Below are positions 24,600 to 36,039 of a stretch of DNA of 64,000 bases, in pieces. A model generated the notes under the pieces. It ran no database searches, had not been told where the DNA came from, and saw nothing but the letters and a program-made list of their open reading frames with translations. The position numbers were made by a program, and so were the translations under genes. The stretch is from Congeria kusceri (Eukaryota; Mollusca; Bivalvia; Myida; Dreissenidae): NCBI GenBank assembly GCA_027627225.1, contig CM051034.1:19743980-19807979 (forward strand), given 5' to 3'. Each line of letters opens with the position of its first letter. Within the stretch, counting starts at the first letter, position 1.

Positions 24600-25357
24600 A
24601 GGATGTCAATATGGAATAGGCAAGGTTAACTAAATATTGGAATATGTGTTTATCTCTTTCAAGCACTGGATTAATGTATAAGAAGGCACTGTTTGTAAAA
24701 CTTCTTTTAATGAATTTATTTTGAAATATTTCTCACGAATATCACCTAGGTCTGTGCAATAAATAAGCATATATTTATCACGAATATCACCGAGGTCTTT
24801 GCAATACATTATGTTTCACAGTAAAATGTTCATCACAAGGAATACAATGAGGTGCTTCTTCTCTGGTATGTCCTATTCTGCAGCGAGTTAATACAATTTG
24901 ATCATGTCGGTTAGAATGAGTAAACGATGTTGATGAATCAAGATTACGCTTAATTTCATGTAATTTGTTAAGGGTTACTTTGCTCCAAATTGTTTGCCAT
25001 TTTGATTTTATTAGTTTACTAATTGCTGGTTTGTAAAATATGGTGTAATTTTAAAAAGAGTTTTTTAATCAGAATATTATCTAATTTGCGATTTTTGATA
25101 GATAATAAAACAAAAAGCGAGTCGGCGAATATAATGAACTTATTACTAGCGTTATTTGCAATGTAAGAAAGAGCTAAGTCAATGGCTGTGGCTTCAGCGG
25201 AAAATATAGATGCTATGTCTGGAAGTCTAATTTTAGTTGAACAATTCTTAGAAAAAGCACAACCAACACGGTCTCCATCCTGCGACCCGTCGGTGTATAA
25301 ATGGATAAAATCATGGTGTTTTTCTAAAATATTGGCTATATGGACTTTGTGCAACAT
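24600..25357 (-). pseudogene. LINE relic: RNase H domain and C-terminal tail
   Basis: The minus frame 25357-25019 encodes an RNase H-like fold: IHLYTDGSQDGDRVGCAF (first Asp), SIFSAEATAIDLAL (Glu) and FIIFADSL (Asp), the layout of RNase H domains in I/Ingi-type LINEs. Below 25019 further broken frames read DQIVLTRCRIGHT, then CIPCD...VKH, the zinc-type tail, and then a DIREKYF...SLKE segment. Stops, deletions and a ~75-bp tandem duplication (24731-24805, TCACGAATATCACC twice) break it. Reverse transcriptase is missing upstream. Confidence 0.75.
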
Positions 25358-25384
25358 ACCGAGTTCATTTTTTCTCTGATCTTA

Positions 25385-27130
25385 ACCAAACTTGCACAGC
25401 GGGTTATTTGCAAAATATTTCAAAAACAAAAGGTATAGATTACACTACAAACACCAGAGTCATTGCACCTTATTTGTGAGAACAAATGAAAAAAATGGTA
25501 TAGATTACACTACAAACACCAGAGTCATTGCACCTTGTTTGTGAGAACAAATGAAAAAAATGACAGGAGACATTTTTTGTCAGCTCACCTGAAACTTCTT
25601 GCTCGTTGAACTATTGGTACAGAGGTACTGTCCTGCAACATCCATAATGTGTCAACAATTGTGCGCCAGTATGCGATAGATACTTCACTTTTCATTCAAT
25701 CTTTACCAAACTTGTAGTTTGTGTATGACCATAAATTCTCGTTCGATAATAAGTGAAATCGGACCAGGAACACTAGAGCTATTGACCCTTTTTATGAGAT
25801 ACACTGCAAAATGCACTTTGTGCAACAAACTTCATTTTTCATCTGAACTTGATCAAACTTGCACAACCTGTTTACGACCAGAGGATTTTTAAATAATCCA
25901 ATGACATAGATGTGAGTACAAACACTAGAGTTATTTCCCCTTGTTTGTGAAAAGAAAAAAGAATAAACATGGACAATGTGGAGGATAGAGACTTTATTTG
26001 TTGTCTAAACTTGACCAAATTACACTGTTCGTGTACGACCGTAAGGTCTCAGTCAATGCCCAATATGGGCCAGATCGGACCAGAGTTATCGCCTCATATG
26101 TGTGAAAAAAATCCATAATTAATGTGTCCATAATTGGCTTTCTGTCTCCATAGACAATTAACTTTTAATTCCTTGTTGACTACACTTTCACCGTTTGTGT
26201 ATGACCATAAGTTCTTGCCTGGATGCAATGATGGGCCAGATAGAACCATCAACACTAGAGTTATGCCCCCTTTGTTTTGAGAACATTAGCAAAAATGGAA
26301 TTAGTGTAACATAGAAACTTCATTATCCATCTAATCATGATCCAACTTGCTTATGCATGGCCATGAGATGTCATAATAAACCAAAGAATTTCCCAGATTG
26401 GGCTATAAATAACAGGCACAGTTAATGGAATTGTTTGTGAAAAAAAGCAACATAGTGGATTATGTTCATGACAGAGACTTCATTCTTCACTAGTGATGGC
26501 AAAAAATAGTATTTCAGTAACCGGTTAATTAGTTTTGGTATTTGAGCTGCTAACTGGTAAGCAAAATATCATTCATAAGACCTAAAACACAATTAAAACG
26601 CAAAATACGTCCTGTACGATAACTTGTTTGGTTGACTTGTCCCTATCGATGATAAACGTAACACTGACAGGTGCTTTATTGCTGTTACTTGCGACTGTTT
26701 AAATTATTGTGTAAAAGTAAGGAATGGAAATCAGCTCGATGTTTGATCCGTATGAAATTGTAGCGATAGGATGAACTTCTGTGTTATGTAAGTGTGATTG
26801 GGCATGGTAAGTAAGCTTAAGCCCTGTTCCCTATAGTTTCGACCCATAAATACATCTGTATTGCACCTATCAATTGCCAAGTGAGTGCCAGGTTAACTAC
26901 ATGAGAAGGCATGACAGGCATCAGTATTGTACGAGTCGATTGCCAGGTTAACAACAGCTGGTCTCTGTTATTACCTGTACTCAGGTGAGCGGTTTTGGCC
27001 ATCATGACCCTCTTGTTTAATCTTGACCAAACTTGCACTGTGTTTGTGTATGACCATAAGGTCTCAGTCAATGTTTAGTATGGGCCAGACCGGACCTAAA
27101 TACCAGAGTTATTGAACCTTGTTTTATAAC
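25385..27130. mobile_element. Non-coding element with ~150-bp internal repeats
   Basis: Variants of CTTGACCAAACTTGCAC...GTGTATGACCATAAG...GGGCCAGA...GAGTTATTGCCCCTTGTTTGTGA recur every 130-170 bases. A TCAGCTCACCTGAAAC start near 25580 and an AGGTGAGCGGTTTTGGCCATCATGACCCTCTTGTTT end near 26984-27019 are like the 48.8-50.2 kb element. A related segment pair (ACAAATAGTATT.CAGTAAC) is at about 26490-26600 and 27130-27250. It is probably a non-autonomous dispersed repeat. Confidence 0.65.
25432..25561. repeat. 65-bp tandem duplication
   Basis: GGTATAGATTACACTACAAA begins at 25432 and again at 25497, with near-identical continuation. It lies inside the larger repetitive element of this region. 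Confidence 0.95.
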
Positions 27131-27589
27131 AAACACACACTATGTTCTTGATGGGATAGCAACAAATAGTATTGCAGTAACTTGTTGTTTGTTTCTGGTA
27201 TTAGAGCTGTTAGCTGGTAAACTATTTACGTTGTTTATAAGACATAACATGAGTGCCATTGTCATAAAGACACGCCCGTCAAAGAAGCTTTTTTGAAGTA
27301 AAGATTCAATTACTAAAGAGAAACAAATAAAAAATCAATAAGGTAGAGCTGTGGAATTTGTGCATCTAATTCATCTCCAAAGCCTCCCTCTGTGTGGTGA
27401 GTTGAGGTATCAAAACAATTATATGTATAATAGTCTTAAATATATATCAAGACAAGAAAATAATCAAGGTGGGTAATGAAAACTTTGGTAATTATGAGTT
27501 AAAATTCGTGTATGCTTCACTTGCCCATCTCATGCTTGCGATAATTTCTTCAATCTTATGTAATAATCCCTGTATGCATGACAATATTA

Positions 27590-28700
27590 TGCTCAGGGCA
27601 TATATTTGACATCTGACCTTAAAAACGTGACACTGACCTTGGACCTAGGGACCTGAAACTTGGACTTGACATATCACATCGTGATGGTGATCATTTATAA
27701 CAACTTACACTGGATTTGGAAATCCATTTATGTGTGACGAAATTATGCTCGGGACAATCATTTGACATTGAATTATGACCTTGACTATGACCCTAGGGAT
27801 TGGTTCTTGCATGCGACATACCTTCTCATGATTTGCCTGTTACACAATAACAACAATTTTGTCAAGCATGAAAGGATGTTAAATAACTTGCCAGAAGTTA
27901 TTTCAAATCCTTTCATGCTTGACAAAATTATGCTCAGAACAAAGTTTATGGATTTATTTATTCTATTTGACCTCAAAGTGTGACCCAGACCTTGGATCTA
28001 GGAATCTGGTTCCTACACGCAACCCAACTTCTCATGACCCGGTTCTTGTGCACGACACAATGTTTCATAAACCTTATCACTTCTGGAATGTTTTTTTTTA
28101 AGTCCTACCGTGATGGACAAATATAATTATGATCCAATATTTGTTATATTTGACCTTTAACCTTGGTATTCCACATAAGGACAAGGTTTTGCATGTGAGA
28201 CACCGTCTTACAATGCTTATCGCTTCTGCCAAGTTAAAAATCCATCTATGCTGGAGAAAGATATACTCCGGACAAAGTGTTAAGGATTGATTTCTTATAT
28301 TTGACCTTTGACCTTGAATTATGACCTTGACCTTACACCTAGGGACCTGGTTTTTGCGCGTGACACTCCCACTCACCATGCTTATCACATCTGCCAAGAA
28401 ATTGCTGGACAAATATATGCCTCGGACAAAGCGTTCGGAATTGATTTCTTATATTTGATATTTGACCTTATATTGTGACCTTGACTTTGGACCTAATGAC
28501 CATGTTCTTGCGTGCAACACTTCATATCACCATGCTTTTCAATTTTGAAAATCCATCCATTATGCCCCGGATAAAATGTTAAGGGTTGATTTCTTATATT
28601 TGACCTTTGACCTTAGATTGTGACCTTGACCTAGGACCTATAGATCTGGCTTTTGCGCGTGACACCTTTTCTTAATATGCTTGTCACTTCTGCCAAGTTA
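27590..28700. repeat. Degenerate ~150-200-bp tandem array rich in TGACCT
   Basis: About seven diverged units begin near 27611, 27768, 27967, 28146, 28300, 28455 and 28600. Each holds a TTTGACCTTTGACCTT-like block, a GACCTTGACC block, CCTAGGGACCTG and TGCGCGTGACAC. Read on the minus strand these give AGGTCA direct repeats. Short open frames across it are shadows. I recall similar repeats in other bivalves; not checked. Confidence 0.75.
27855..27929. repeat. Near-perfect hairpin, ~35-bp arms, 5-nt loop
   Basis: 27855-27889 and 27895-27929 are reverse complements with two mismatches (arms begin AATTTTGTCAAGCATGAAAG; loop GCCAG). The right arm fits the surrounding repeat unit, so the left arm is a local inverted copy. 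Confidence 0.9.
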
Positions 28701-30506
28701 TTTGAAAATCCAAGCTTGCACAATCCTAAATCTGAAAGTTCACCGTTTTAAAATAAGACCCTATGAAAATGGGTTAATATACTGGTATCTAACCATGAAT
28801 GTTCACCCGAAACGAAAGTAAAAGTAGCTTTTTATAATAAACACGCTAAACAGTGTTAAAGAATAACTACATGTATTTTTTAAACAGAAATATATTCTAC
28901 TGTCAGTATTACGTTAATATTAGACTGATTTATGGTATGAATGAAGTTATTTCATGAAACAACTTTCATACGCGGGATTACTTCATGCGTAAGCATATTT
29001 CGCTTCTCGCGGAAAAATAATGCGGTTAAGTACAGAGGTTAGACGTATGACGTCATCCTCTGTGTATAGAATGCCAATTTTCTGGACAGTTAAAACCATA
29101 TTTCATTCGTAGAGTGCATTACTTCGTTATTATATTAGAATTTAATTATACTGTAATTTTTAAGTGATCGCATTTTAGTTACCAGTGTGCATTGGTGTGT
29201 CTATTCGGCCACCCATTGAATAATGGAAAATTATTGTTATTTATTATTACATTTGTGTTAGTTATTTGTAGTGTGACAATGTTATCTCATAAATACAGTT
29301 TTTGTGTTGTTGTTTTTTAAATATGATTTTGTCTTACAATATTAAATATTTTCTCTTTGAAGTCGCTACACAGTATGTGCATAACCCGGGAATTTTGTAA
29401 ACACTCATTTTGAAACAGTAATTTGGTGCTTCTACGACTAATACGGTATGATTTTTAGTGAATTAGATCAAAGTTATTACTCAATTTCAGTTCTTTCCTC
29501 TCAAAATGAAGACTGAACCAATTGAAAAGAAACATCTGAAAAATGCATGGTTGCTAGTGTGCCTTCCTAGTATTGGTCAGTAACTAAGTGAATGGCTGAT
29601 CTCTAAATTATCTGGCCTTTATTTTGTATGAGAGCCTTGAATGAAAAGATGAAAGTCCCACTAGTATTAAAATTGTGTTCATTTAGGATATAAAACAATT
29701 TAATTAGCTATTTAGCCGATTACACATAAACAGAGGATATTTATTAAGTGAAACATCGAGTGTTTTTGGTCGACATGTCGTCTTTTAGTGTTTACGTTGC
29801 GTTAAAAGAACATTTTTAACAATATAAAAACAACAATGCAAAATAGTGTTATAAACGCAAATAAAATGAACAAACACAACAACATAAAATAAAATGATAA
29901 CAGAGCTAAATGTTTTCACTATGTCTCATATTATATCAAAATGGGGCGCAAAAAAAGCCACTGACGACAAAATACTCAAATGAAAATTAACATTCTTGTA
30001 ATGTTCATAATACATTACAATATTGAATATTCCTGTATGTGGAAATATTATAATATTCTTTGAACCTCATTGTTTTATAAATGTCCTGTTAGTACACACA
30101 ATCAGCAAGTGAAACAAAACTATACAGTAATTTCCTCTGAAAAAAATATAAAGAGGTTTGCTAAAAGGGACATGATCGTCAAAGAGACGAACATACTTTT
30201 ATAAAGTGATACATTTTATGCAGATTGTTTAACTATAAACAAAACATATAATAAGTTAATTATATAACGTATTATTTTGACTTTGTTAACCCAGTAATAC
30301 TATTTGTAAATATATTTGCAAATTGCAACTATTTCGTAATGGTATTTGTTTTGAATTGTAATAGTATTGTCCGACAACATTAACTTGGCACTTATTTGTT
30401 TTCGTGATGTTTCGTAGATATCCGTCGTAGTAATCGTTTATGTGTTGTAAACACTGTGCTCATTAGATAATGTTTAATCGCTATCTCGGCATACATTATT
30501 CATCTG

Positions 30507-30570
30507 GAATGATAGTCTAATGGTAGAGTGCTTGCTTACTATTCAGAGGATATGGTATTCAAAACAGCAT
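30507..30570 (+). pseudogene. tRNA-like relic
   Basis: A good A box is at 30513-30523 (TAGTCTAATGG). The B-box position (GGTATTCAAAAC) is degenerate and stems are poor. It is probably a decayed tRNA-derived element. Confidence 0.35.
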
Positions 30571-30844
30571 ATCCATTATTAATCGTGTTGTTTTTTTTCA
30601 GGGCAATATCATGAAATTATTATACCAGCTGTAATTGCTGTCCATTTTTTTCTGGGATAACACGGAGATTTTCCTTTGAATGTGTTTGGTCTTGAGGGAG
30701 ATGTCCCGCCTTTTTCTGCTATATATGTATGTTTCAAACATTATTCATTTTATTAATTGTGCAATCATAATGACGTTTTCAAACGAAAAAAAGTGAAATG
30801 CGTGCTAATAATTATTGTGTTCAAATTAAAAAAAAAAGTAAAGA

Positions 30845-30912
30845 CCAAAATCGGATTCGAAACTGCAACCCCATGATCCGTTAGCTACTGCTTTAACCTC
30901 TCGACCATTTAA
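30845..30912 (-). pseudogene. tRNA-like relic
   Basis: On the minus strand an A-box-like TGGTCGAGAGG (30897-30907) is followed by a B-box-like GTTTCGAATCC (30853-30863) at tRNA spacing. The acceptor stem does not pair well. Confidence 0.45.
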
Positions 30913-31228
30913 TGTTACACGTAAATTAAATTAACTCACATAATATTAAGTATATCGAGCAGTTACGAGTGATCGCGTGTATACATTTTTCCGATAAAAG
31001 GTTACGGAAACAAACGGAGTATGCATGCGTGCCAGGTCAATTTTGTCGGACTATAATGTCTGTTTAACTAATCTTACGAATTTTTATAACAAAAACAGGA
31101 GAAATCACTTGATTATGATGTACAATGCTTGCTTCTGGGCACTAACATAAATGTCAATTTATATTTGATTGGATTGGTAAACGTATGAACGTCAAACACT
31201 TGATATAAGTATAATTCAGTGCTTTAAA

Positions 31229-32497
31229 ATGGCAAGTTTGACAGCAGAGGACTTGAATAGACAAATGGTACGATCAATAGGGTGGGTTTCAGTGTTCATT
31301 GGATTGGAAATAGTTTTAGGTTTCATTGGAAATGTTATTGTTATCTACGTGTTTGGACGCCGCTACCACCACTGCAATTTCCGGTATTTTGTGTTGTGCA
31401 TTGCATGTATTGACCTTCTAAGCGTCTTCACGGCAATGCCAGGTGAAATCGTAAACCAACTTTACTGGTACATTTATCCTTTGAATGAATTTGTTTGCAA
31501 AATCAAGGCTTTTCTAAACTTTTTCACTGTTTCCGCGGAAACGTTTTGTCTATGTGCTGTCGCTGTTGGCAGATACCGGAAAATGTGCGAACCGCACGGC
31601 TGGCAAATCTATCCGATTCACGCTGTTCGGTTATGCATAATTATCGTCGTGTTTGCTGCAATGGTTGCATCGCCTGTGCCGGTATTGTGGGGACTGTACA
31701 CGTTCAATATAACAAACATCAGCGTCACAGTTTGCGAAAAGGACGATCGATTTGTGGAAACTGGATTTCATCAAATTTTTATTAACGCAGCCGCAGGAAT
31801 AGTGTTAACAGTCCTCATTGTTACGAATATATTGTACTTTGTATTATATATAAAAATTCATCGATCAAACTTAAAACGCAAGCGCTCTGTTAAAGGGTCT
31901 TTACAACATGTACCTAAAGAAGGCATTGAACCAAATGCAGCTGAAGAAACTAGACTTAGCGAGTTACCGGCAACGGAGGCAACTAGTAGTTTGACAGAAG
32001 ATGATTCCGATCTTGGTGTCACGATGACAGCTATGAAAATAGACAAGTGCATACAAGGTGGTTCGAAAACGATTTTGTTTGGTCAAAGTAATAATAGTCG
32101 AAGCGTCACAGCTTCACAATCTAATATTGAACAAAATGAAAGCGTACGAAACATACGTGATATTGTGAATAGTACGTCACCCGAGGCTAAAACGAATAGA
32201 AAAGTGACAACATTTAGAAAACCACAATTGCGACTTCGCAGAATTACGAAAGTGACGCTTACACTCAGTGTGATATTCGGTATGACGATGGTTTTATATA
32301 CAGCAATGCATATGCTTGTCGGAAAAGACAAAAATAAACTACATTCGATGTCTGATAACAATAAGGCTTTGTTTTATTTCGGTATAAGATTTGTATTCAT
32401 AAACCACGTGATCAATCCGTTTGTGTACTGGTTCTTGGACAGTGAATTTAAAACTAGTTTCAGAAATACACTGCGTGGTTGTCGAACGGCTATTTAG
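31229..32497 (+). CDS. Class A GPCR, orphan, intronless, GRY variant
   Basis: A 422-residue receptor in one exon, paralogous to the genes at 5937 and 54531 and co-linear with them (TAEDLN start, GFIGN in TM1, D62 in TM2, MPGEI, C90 before TM3, PHGWQI after TM3). The DRY position (114-116) reads GRY: codon 114 at 31568-31570 is GGC where the 5937 paralogue has GAC, a single-base difference. In class A receptors this Asp stabilises the inactive state, so signalling may be altered; that is inference. TM7 keeps NHVINPFVYWF. The third intracellular loop is long and Ser/Thr/Glu-rich. An AATAAA lies about 250 bases downstream. Confidence 0.92.
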   Translation: MASLTAEDLNRQMVRSIGWVSVFIGLEIVLGFIGNVIVIYVFGRRYHHCNFRYFVLCIACIDLLSVFTAMPGEIVNQLYWYIYPLNEFVCKIKAFLNFFTVSAETFCLCAVAVGRYRKMCEPHGWQIYPIHAVRLCIIIVVFAAMVASPVPVLWGLYTFNITNISVTVCEKDDRFVETGFHQIFINAAAGIVLTVLIVTNILYFVLYIKIHRSNLKRKRSVKGSLQHVPKEGIEPNAAEETRLSELPATEATSSLTEDDSDLGVTMTAMKIDKCIQGGSKTILFGQSNNSRSVTASQSNIEQNESVRNIRDIVNSTSPEAKTNRKVTTFRKPQLRLRRITKVTLTLSVIFGMTMVLYTAMHMLVGKDKNKLHSMSDNNKALFYFGIRFVFINHVINPFVYWFLDSEFKTSFRNTLRGCRTAI

Positions 32498-33632
32498 CGC
32501 TGTTTAAATGTTTATTTACTGAAACATTTAGCATTGCGCTTTTCTTTCATATGTGGTTGTTAATGAATACCAACCTAAGTCAAGTGCATCGTCTTGAAAA
32601 CGAAACATATTAAAGGAATTGATCTGAATCATATTGTTATACAAACTGGTGCAAATTTCCTTTACATCGACGGTAAATCCAGATCTAGAAATATTTGTAT
32701 TTGTGAATGGTTAAGAAAATACTGTTATGGCATACATTTATTGTTAATTAAATAAAAAGGCTTAAATGGAATTACAGTGTAAAATAACGTTCCATGAAAA
32801 CGAACTGAACGCATACATTTTGTTTGTTATATAATCTTGAGAAACGTCATAAACACTGGTTCAATTTGTTCTCTTGATTTGCTTCACAGTTACCAAATTG
32901 ACTTTCATATTTATATTATGTTAACAGAAAGGCTCGCAAACAACTAATGAACCTGGTTGACTGACAATTTCTTTGAATACAAAGTGTCAATGTATATCAT
33001 GCTTTATTGTATTTAATTATGTTTATAGCATACTACAGGAAGTGCGATTTGTGCATTTTATTCAAGCCATTATATTAAAAAATAAAATATTTATAAATTG
33101 CGAGTATATAATTTTTTTTGTTTCCGTTAATATGCATACTTACAATACAGTGTACATTTACTTAATGTTGCTTTATTAAAAATTGTGAACGATGATTTTA
33201 TAATGTAATATAGATTTTGTGTTGTCTTTTATTTTACGAGTTATCGCATTTTGCATTTGTATTGTAATACAGATAATGAATTAATTGTGTATTACATTGT
33301 TAGTAAAGGACCTAAAAACTGATATGTGTGCAGAGAACATAATATAAGGTAGGAACGCTTATGAGATAATAGAAATGTTCAGTATATATAGCTCTTAAGC
33401 TCTCGTATATTTATCACAGTATTCTGTGTAATTCCATTTTATGGTAAGGCTGGCATTGATATGAATGTTAAAGTGATGCAAACACAAATATGATGGTTGT
33501 TTAATACCATTTTAAAAAGTAGTATTTCTTCTATATTTGTCGACCAGCCCACAGTTTATATATGCCATTTGAACATCACCTTTCAGAAAAAAATTAATTG
33601 ATCGTATCAGTCGCTATTTACACTAGCGGAAC
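32498..33632. other. 3' flank of GPCR, no further gene
   Basis: Holds the likely 3' UTR and AT-rich spacer with only short frames. Confidence 0.5.
32751..32756 (+). promoter_or_regulatory. Likely polyadenylation signal of the GPCR
   Basis: AATAAA, 254 bases after the stop codon. Confidence 0.4.
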
Positions 33633-34267
33633 CAGGGGCGTGGGGGCGTACCCGGCGCGCGCCCCACCTAAAACTCCCGAACCATACATATATGGGTATA
33701 TATAAAAACGTCAAAACTGGATAAATATGCTAAATTGTTTTCGATCTCTTCGCTCGCTCAATTTGGTAAAACATACACATCAACTTCAGTTAAACATAGT
33801 CGACCTAGCCCGATTTCTTACATACAACGTAGTACCGGCGCCAAAGTTAATCAAAAACGATAAATCTATAGACAATGTGTATATATATGACATTTTGAAT
33901 GGTATCGTTTTCTTTTTAAAATTCATATATATATTATAATAAAGCTGCTATGTCACAGATTGGGAAAATAACAAAAATGAAAAAAAATGTCAAATTTAGT
34001 AAAATAAGATATTATTTAATAGAACTGACTGAAATGACATTGTTGACACATTTACAAAAGTTCCAAACACCCAGGTTCATTTATTACAACACATATTTTC
34101 AACCGGATTTCAAAAGCTTCTCGAGACGCTTTTCAACTATTTATAACAATATGGTTGTTTTTGCGAAATCACCACGTGGTTCAAACAGCCAATCATTTTC
34201 ACTTCCGGAGTCCCGTTGTTTACAAAACTTATGTCAGAAATTACAAGTAGCGCACTGTGCAATTGAC

Positions 34268-34337
34268 TTTAGCAGCACGGTTAGAGCATCTACCTCTCAC
34301 GCAGAGAATACGGGTTCAATCCCCCGCAAGTGCTGAT
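34268..34337 (+). tRNA. tRNA-Glu(CTC)-like gene or pseudogene
   Basis: The acceptor stem pairs in six of seven positions (TTTAGCA with TGCTGAT). The anticodon loop CTCTCAC gives anticodon CTC, with one A/C mismatch in its stem. The T arm is CGGG-TTCAATC-CCCG, and a TTTTT terminator follows at once. The D arm is atypical (GCACGGTTAGAGC). It may be a real but diverged tRNA or a recent tRNA-derived pseudogene. Confidence 0.4.
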
Positions 34338-35487
34338 AATTTTTCATTTCAATGGTGATACAAGTAATCGTTGTTTGCATGATATTTTTCCAATATATTT
34401 CATAAAGAAATCTATCAATAAACGTAAATTAATAAAATCATTAAAAAATACTGTATAATCTCTCGTTTTAAAAAGCTATTTGAATCGCATATGGCATGTT
34501 TATAAACGGCCCGAAATTACAATTACTCAATATCACACATCGAGTAGTACTAGTCTATTGTTAGAAGAGCATTTTCAAAAAAAGTCGTTTAGTATACTCT
34601 TATTTGTATTGTTATTATACTATAAAGTGATGCTTTATTGTCTGCATGTAATGAATATCGTATTGTTTATATTACAAACAACTTTTGTTTGCTTCAGTTA
34701 TATATGTCTAATCATCTGTGCAGTGGCAGCTTTAAGATGTCAGATGCAATGCACCGGTGGCACAGTATACCACACAAAAAACATGTAATACTTTATCGAA
34801 TAAATATGATTTACATTCGAAATTTAAGTAAAATCAATGACTACTTTCGAGTTTAAACAGTTTTGTCTCAATAAATAGTTTAGTTCCAAAATATCTAAAT
34901 CGACTAACGTTTTGTTCAATGTTCCATTAGCAAACACAGGAACTTTCACATTGATTTATGCATTTATAAAAAAAAAAGATATAATTAATAATAATAAAGT
35001 GATAAAGTAGAGGGTGTCCACATTGTTGGCTGGGGATTGCAAGTTTTTTTCCGGCACCATATTTCAGCGAAGTTGCCACAACGTTGGAATCACTTGTCGT
35101 ATTATTTCACAAAGCAATCATACGAGTATCTTTCACAGTATTTCGTGTACAAAAACAGGTTCGTCTGTCTGTACGTTAGTTCGGTTCGATAAAAAACACA
35201 GTTCATAGCACATTTGAAGACATTTGATGAGCATGACGGTGAACGTGTGAGTTTTTTAATGCAATTCACTTTGAAAAGAGACCATTACACTTCGGCTACG
35301 TATTTTACATGTTTCAAGATGTTCCTGATATAGATAACATTGAATGTCAAATACGTATTTAGTGGCCAGGCACATAAAACAAGTGCAATTTACTGCCAAA
35401 ACAGGTGCATGACATACAGATGAACCCACATGTCTTTTATATATAATACGGTGAAATATTGATTTATTCAGTGAAACAAAATTTACT

Positions 35488-35510
35488 TGATGATGATGAT
35501 GATGATGATG
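35488..35510. repeat. (TGA)n microsatellite
   Basis: About 7.5 uninterrupted TGA units. Confidence 0.95.
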
Positions 35511-35725
35511 TGAAAAGATTTATAATATGTCTTTGATAGGGATCTGTAGCTGATCACTGCAGACCCACATACAATATACAAGGGTTATAACTGCACGATC
35601 ACAAGTTTAAGCACTCCTTACCCGAAATCCTGGACCCGCCCCTGATTTGTATGTGTTTTGTTCATTTGCGACTCACGTCAAAGTTGAAACAAATCGCGGT
35701 GAGACACTTATTCAGCAGGTCTGGA

Positions 35726-35958
35726 ATGATGGCGTTTCAACAATTCGAGGTAAACATTTTCTTAAATATTAAATATATTTATTATACTATTAATACAAAG
35801 CATACTTAAAAACGAAATTGTCGTCGTTTGTTTGTTTGGATATTAAAACCATGAACATTGTTAATCATTGTTCAATTCAGTTACATAGACGCAAACACGT
35901 GTGTACCATCTGTTGCCTGAATGACCTTAGCGAACAAGCGGAACTACGAAACATGTAG
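35726..35958 (+). other. Candidate two-exon short ORF (33 residues)
   Basis: ATG at 35726 opens MMAFQQFE, ending at a donor (GAG|GTAAAC) at 35749. A good acceptor (GTTCAATTCAG) ends at 35880 and the frame continues LHRRKHVCTICCLNDLSEQA to a TAG at 35956-35958. The intron would be 131 nt. Splice signals are fair and phases agree, but a 33-residue product has no family support and may be chance. Confidence 0.15.
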
Positions 35959-36039
35959 AAGAAAATTAATAAGTTCGATTCCAATGTAATTGCATATCTA
36001 CAGTATATGTAAGCAAAAAGTTAATTTATATATTGTATG

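Larger units (their letters stand above)
28740..31228. other. No protein gene seen
   Basis: Apart from two tRNA-like relics (30507-30570 plus strand, 30845-30912 minus strand) no exon, long frame or repeat unit was recognised. Confidence 0.5.
33633..35644. mobile_element. Candidate non-autonomous DNA element with CAGGGGCG ends
   Basis: CAGGGGCG at 33633-33640 is matched in inverted orientation by CGCCCCTG at 35637-35644, with GC-rich ends inside an AT-rich interior. The ends resemble terminal inverted repeats common in bivalve genomes (from memory). The inverted match is only about eight bases and no target-site duplication is clear, so this is tentative. It contains the tRNA-like gene at 34268 and a (TGA)n run at 35488-35510. 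Confidence 0.35.

Noticed and set aside
27762..28412. Short frames in the TGACCT-rich array
   Set aside because: Explained by the tandem repeat and the hairpin; frames are not shared between units.
31495..32361. Additional frames within the 31229-32497 GPCR
   Set aside because: Off-frame shadows of the receptor.
33950..34336. 128-codon frame
   Set aside because: It runs through the tRNA-like locus at its end and has no protein motif; composition is that of AT-rich spacer.
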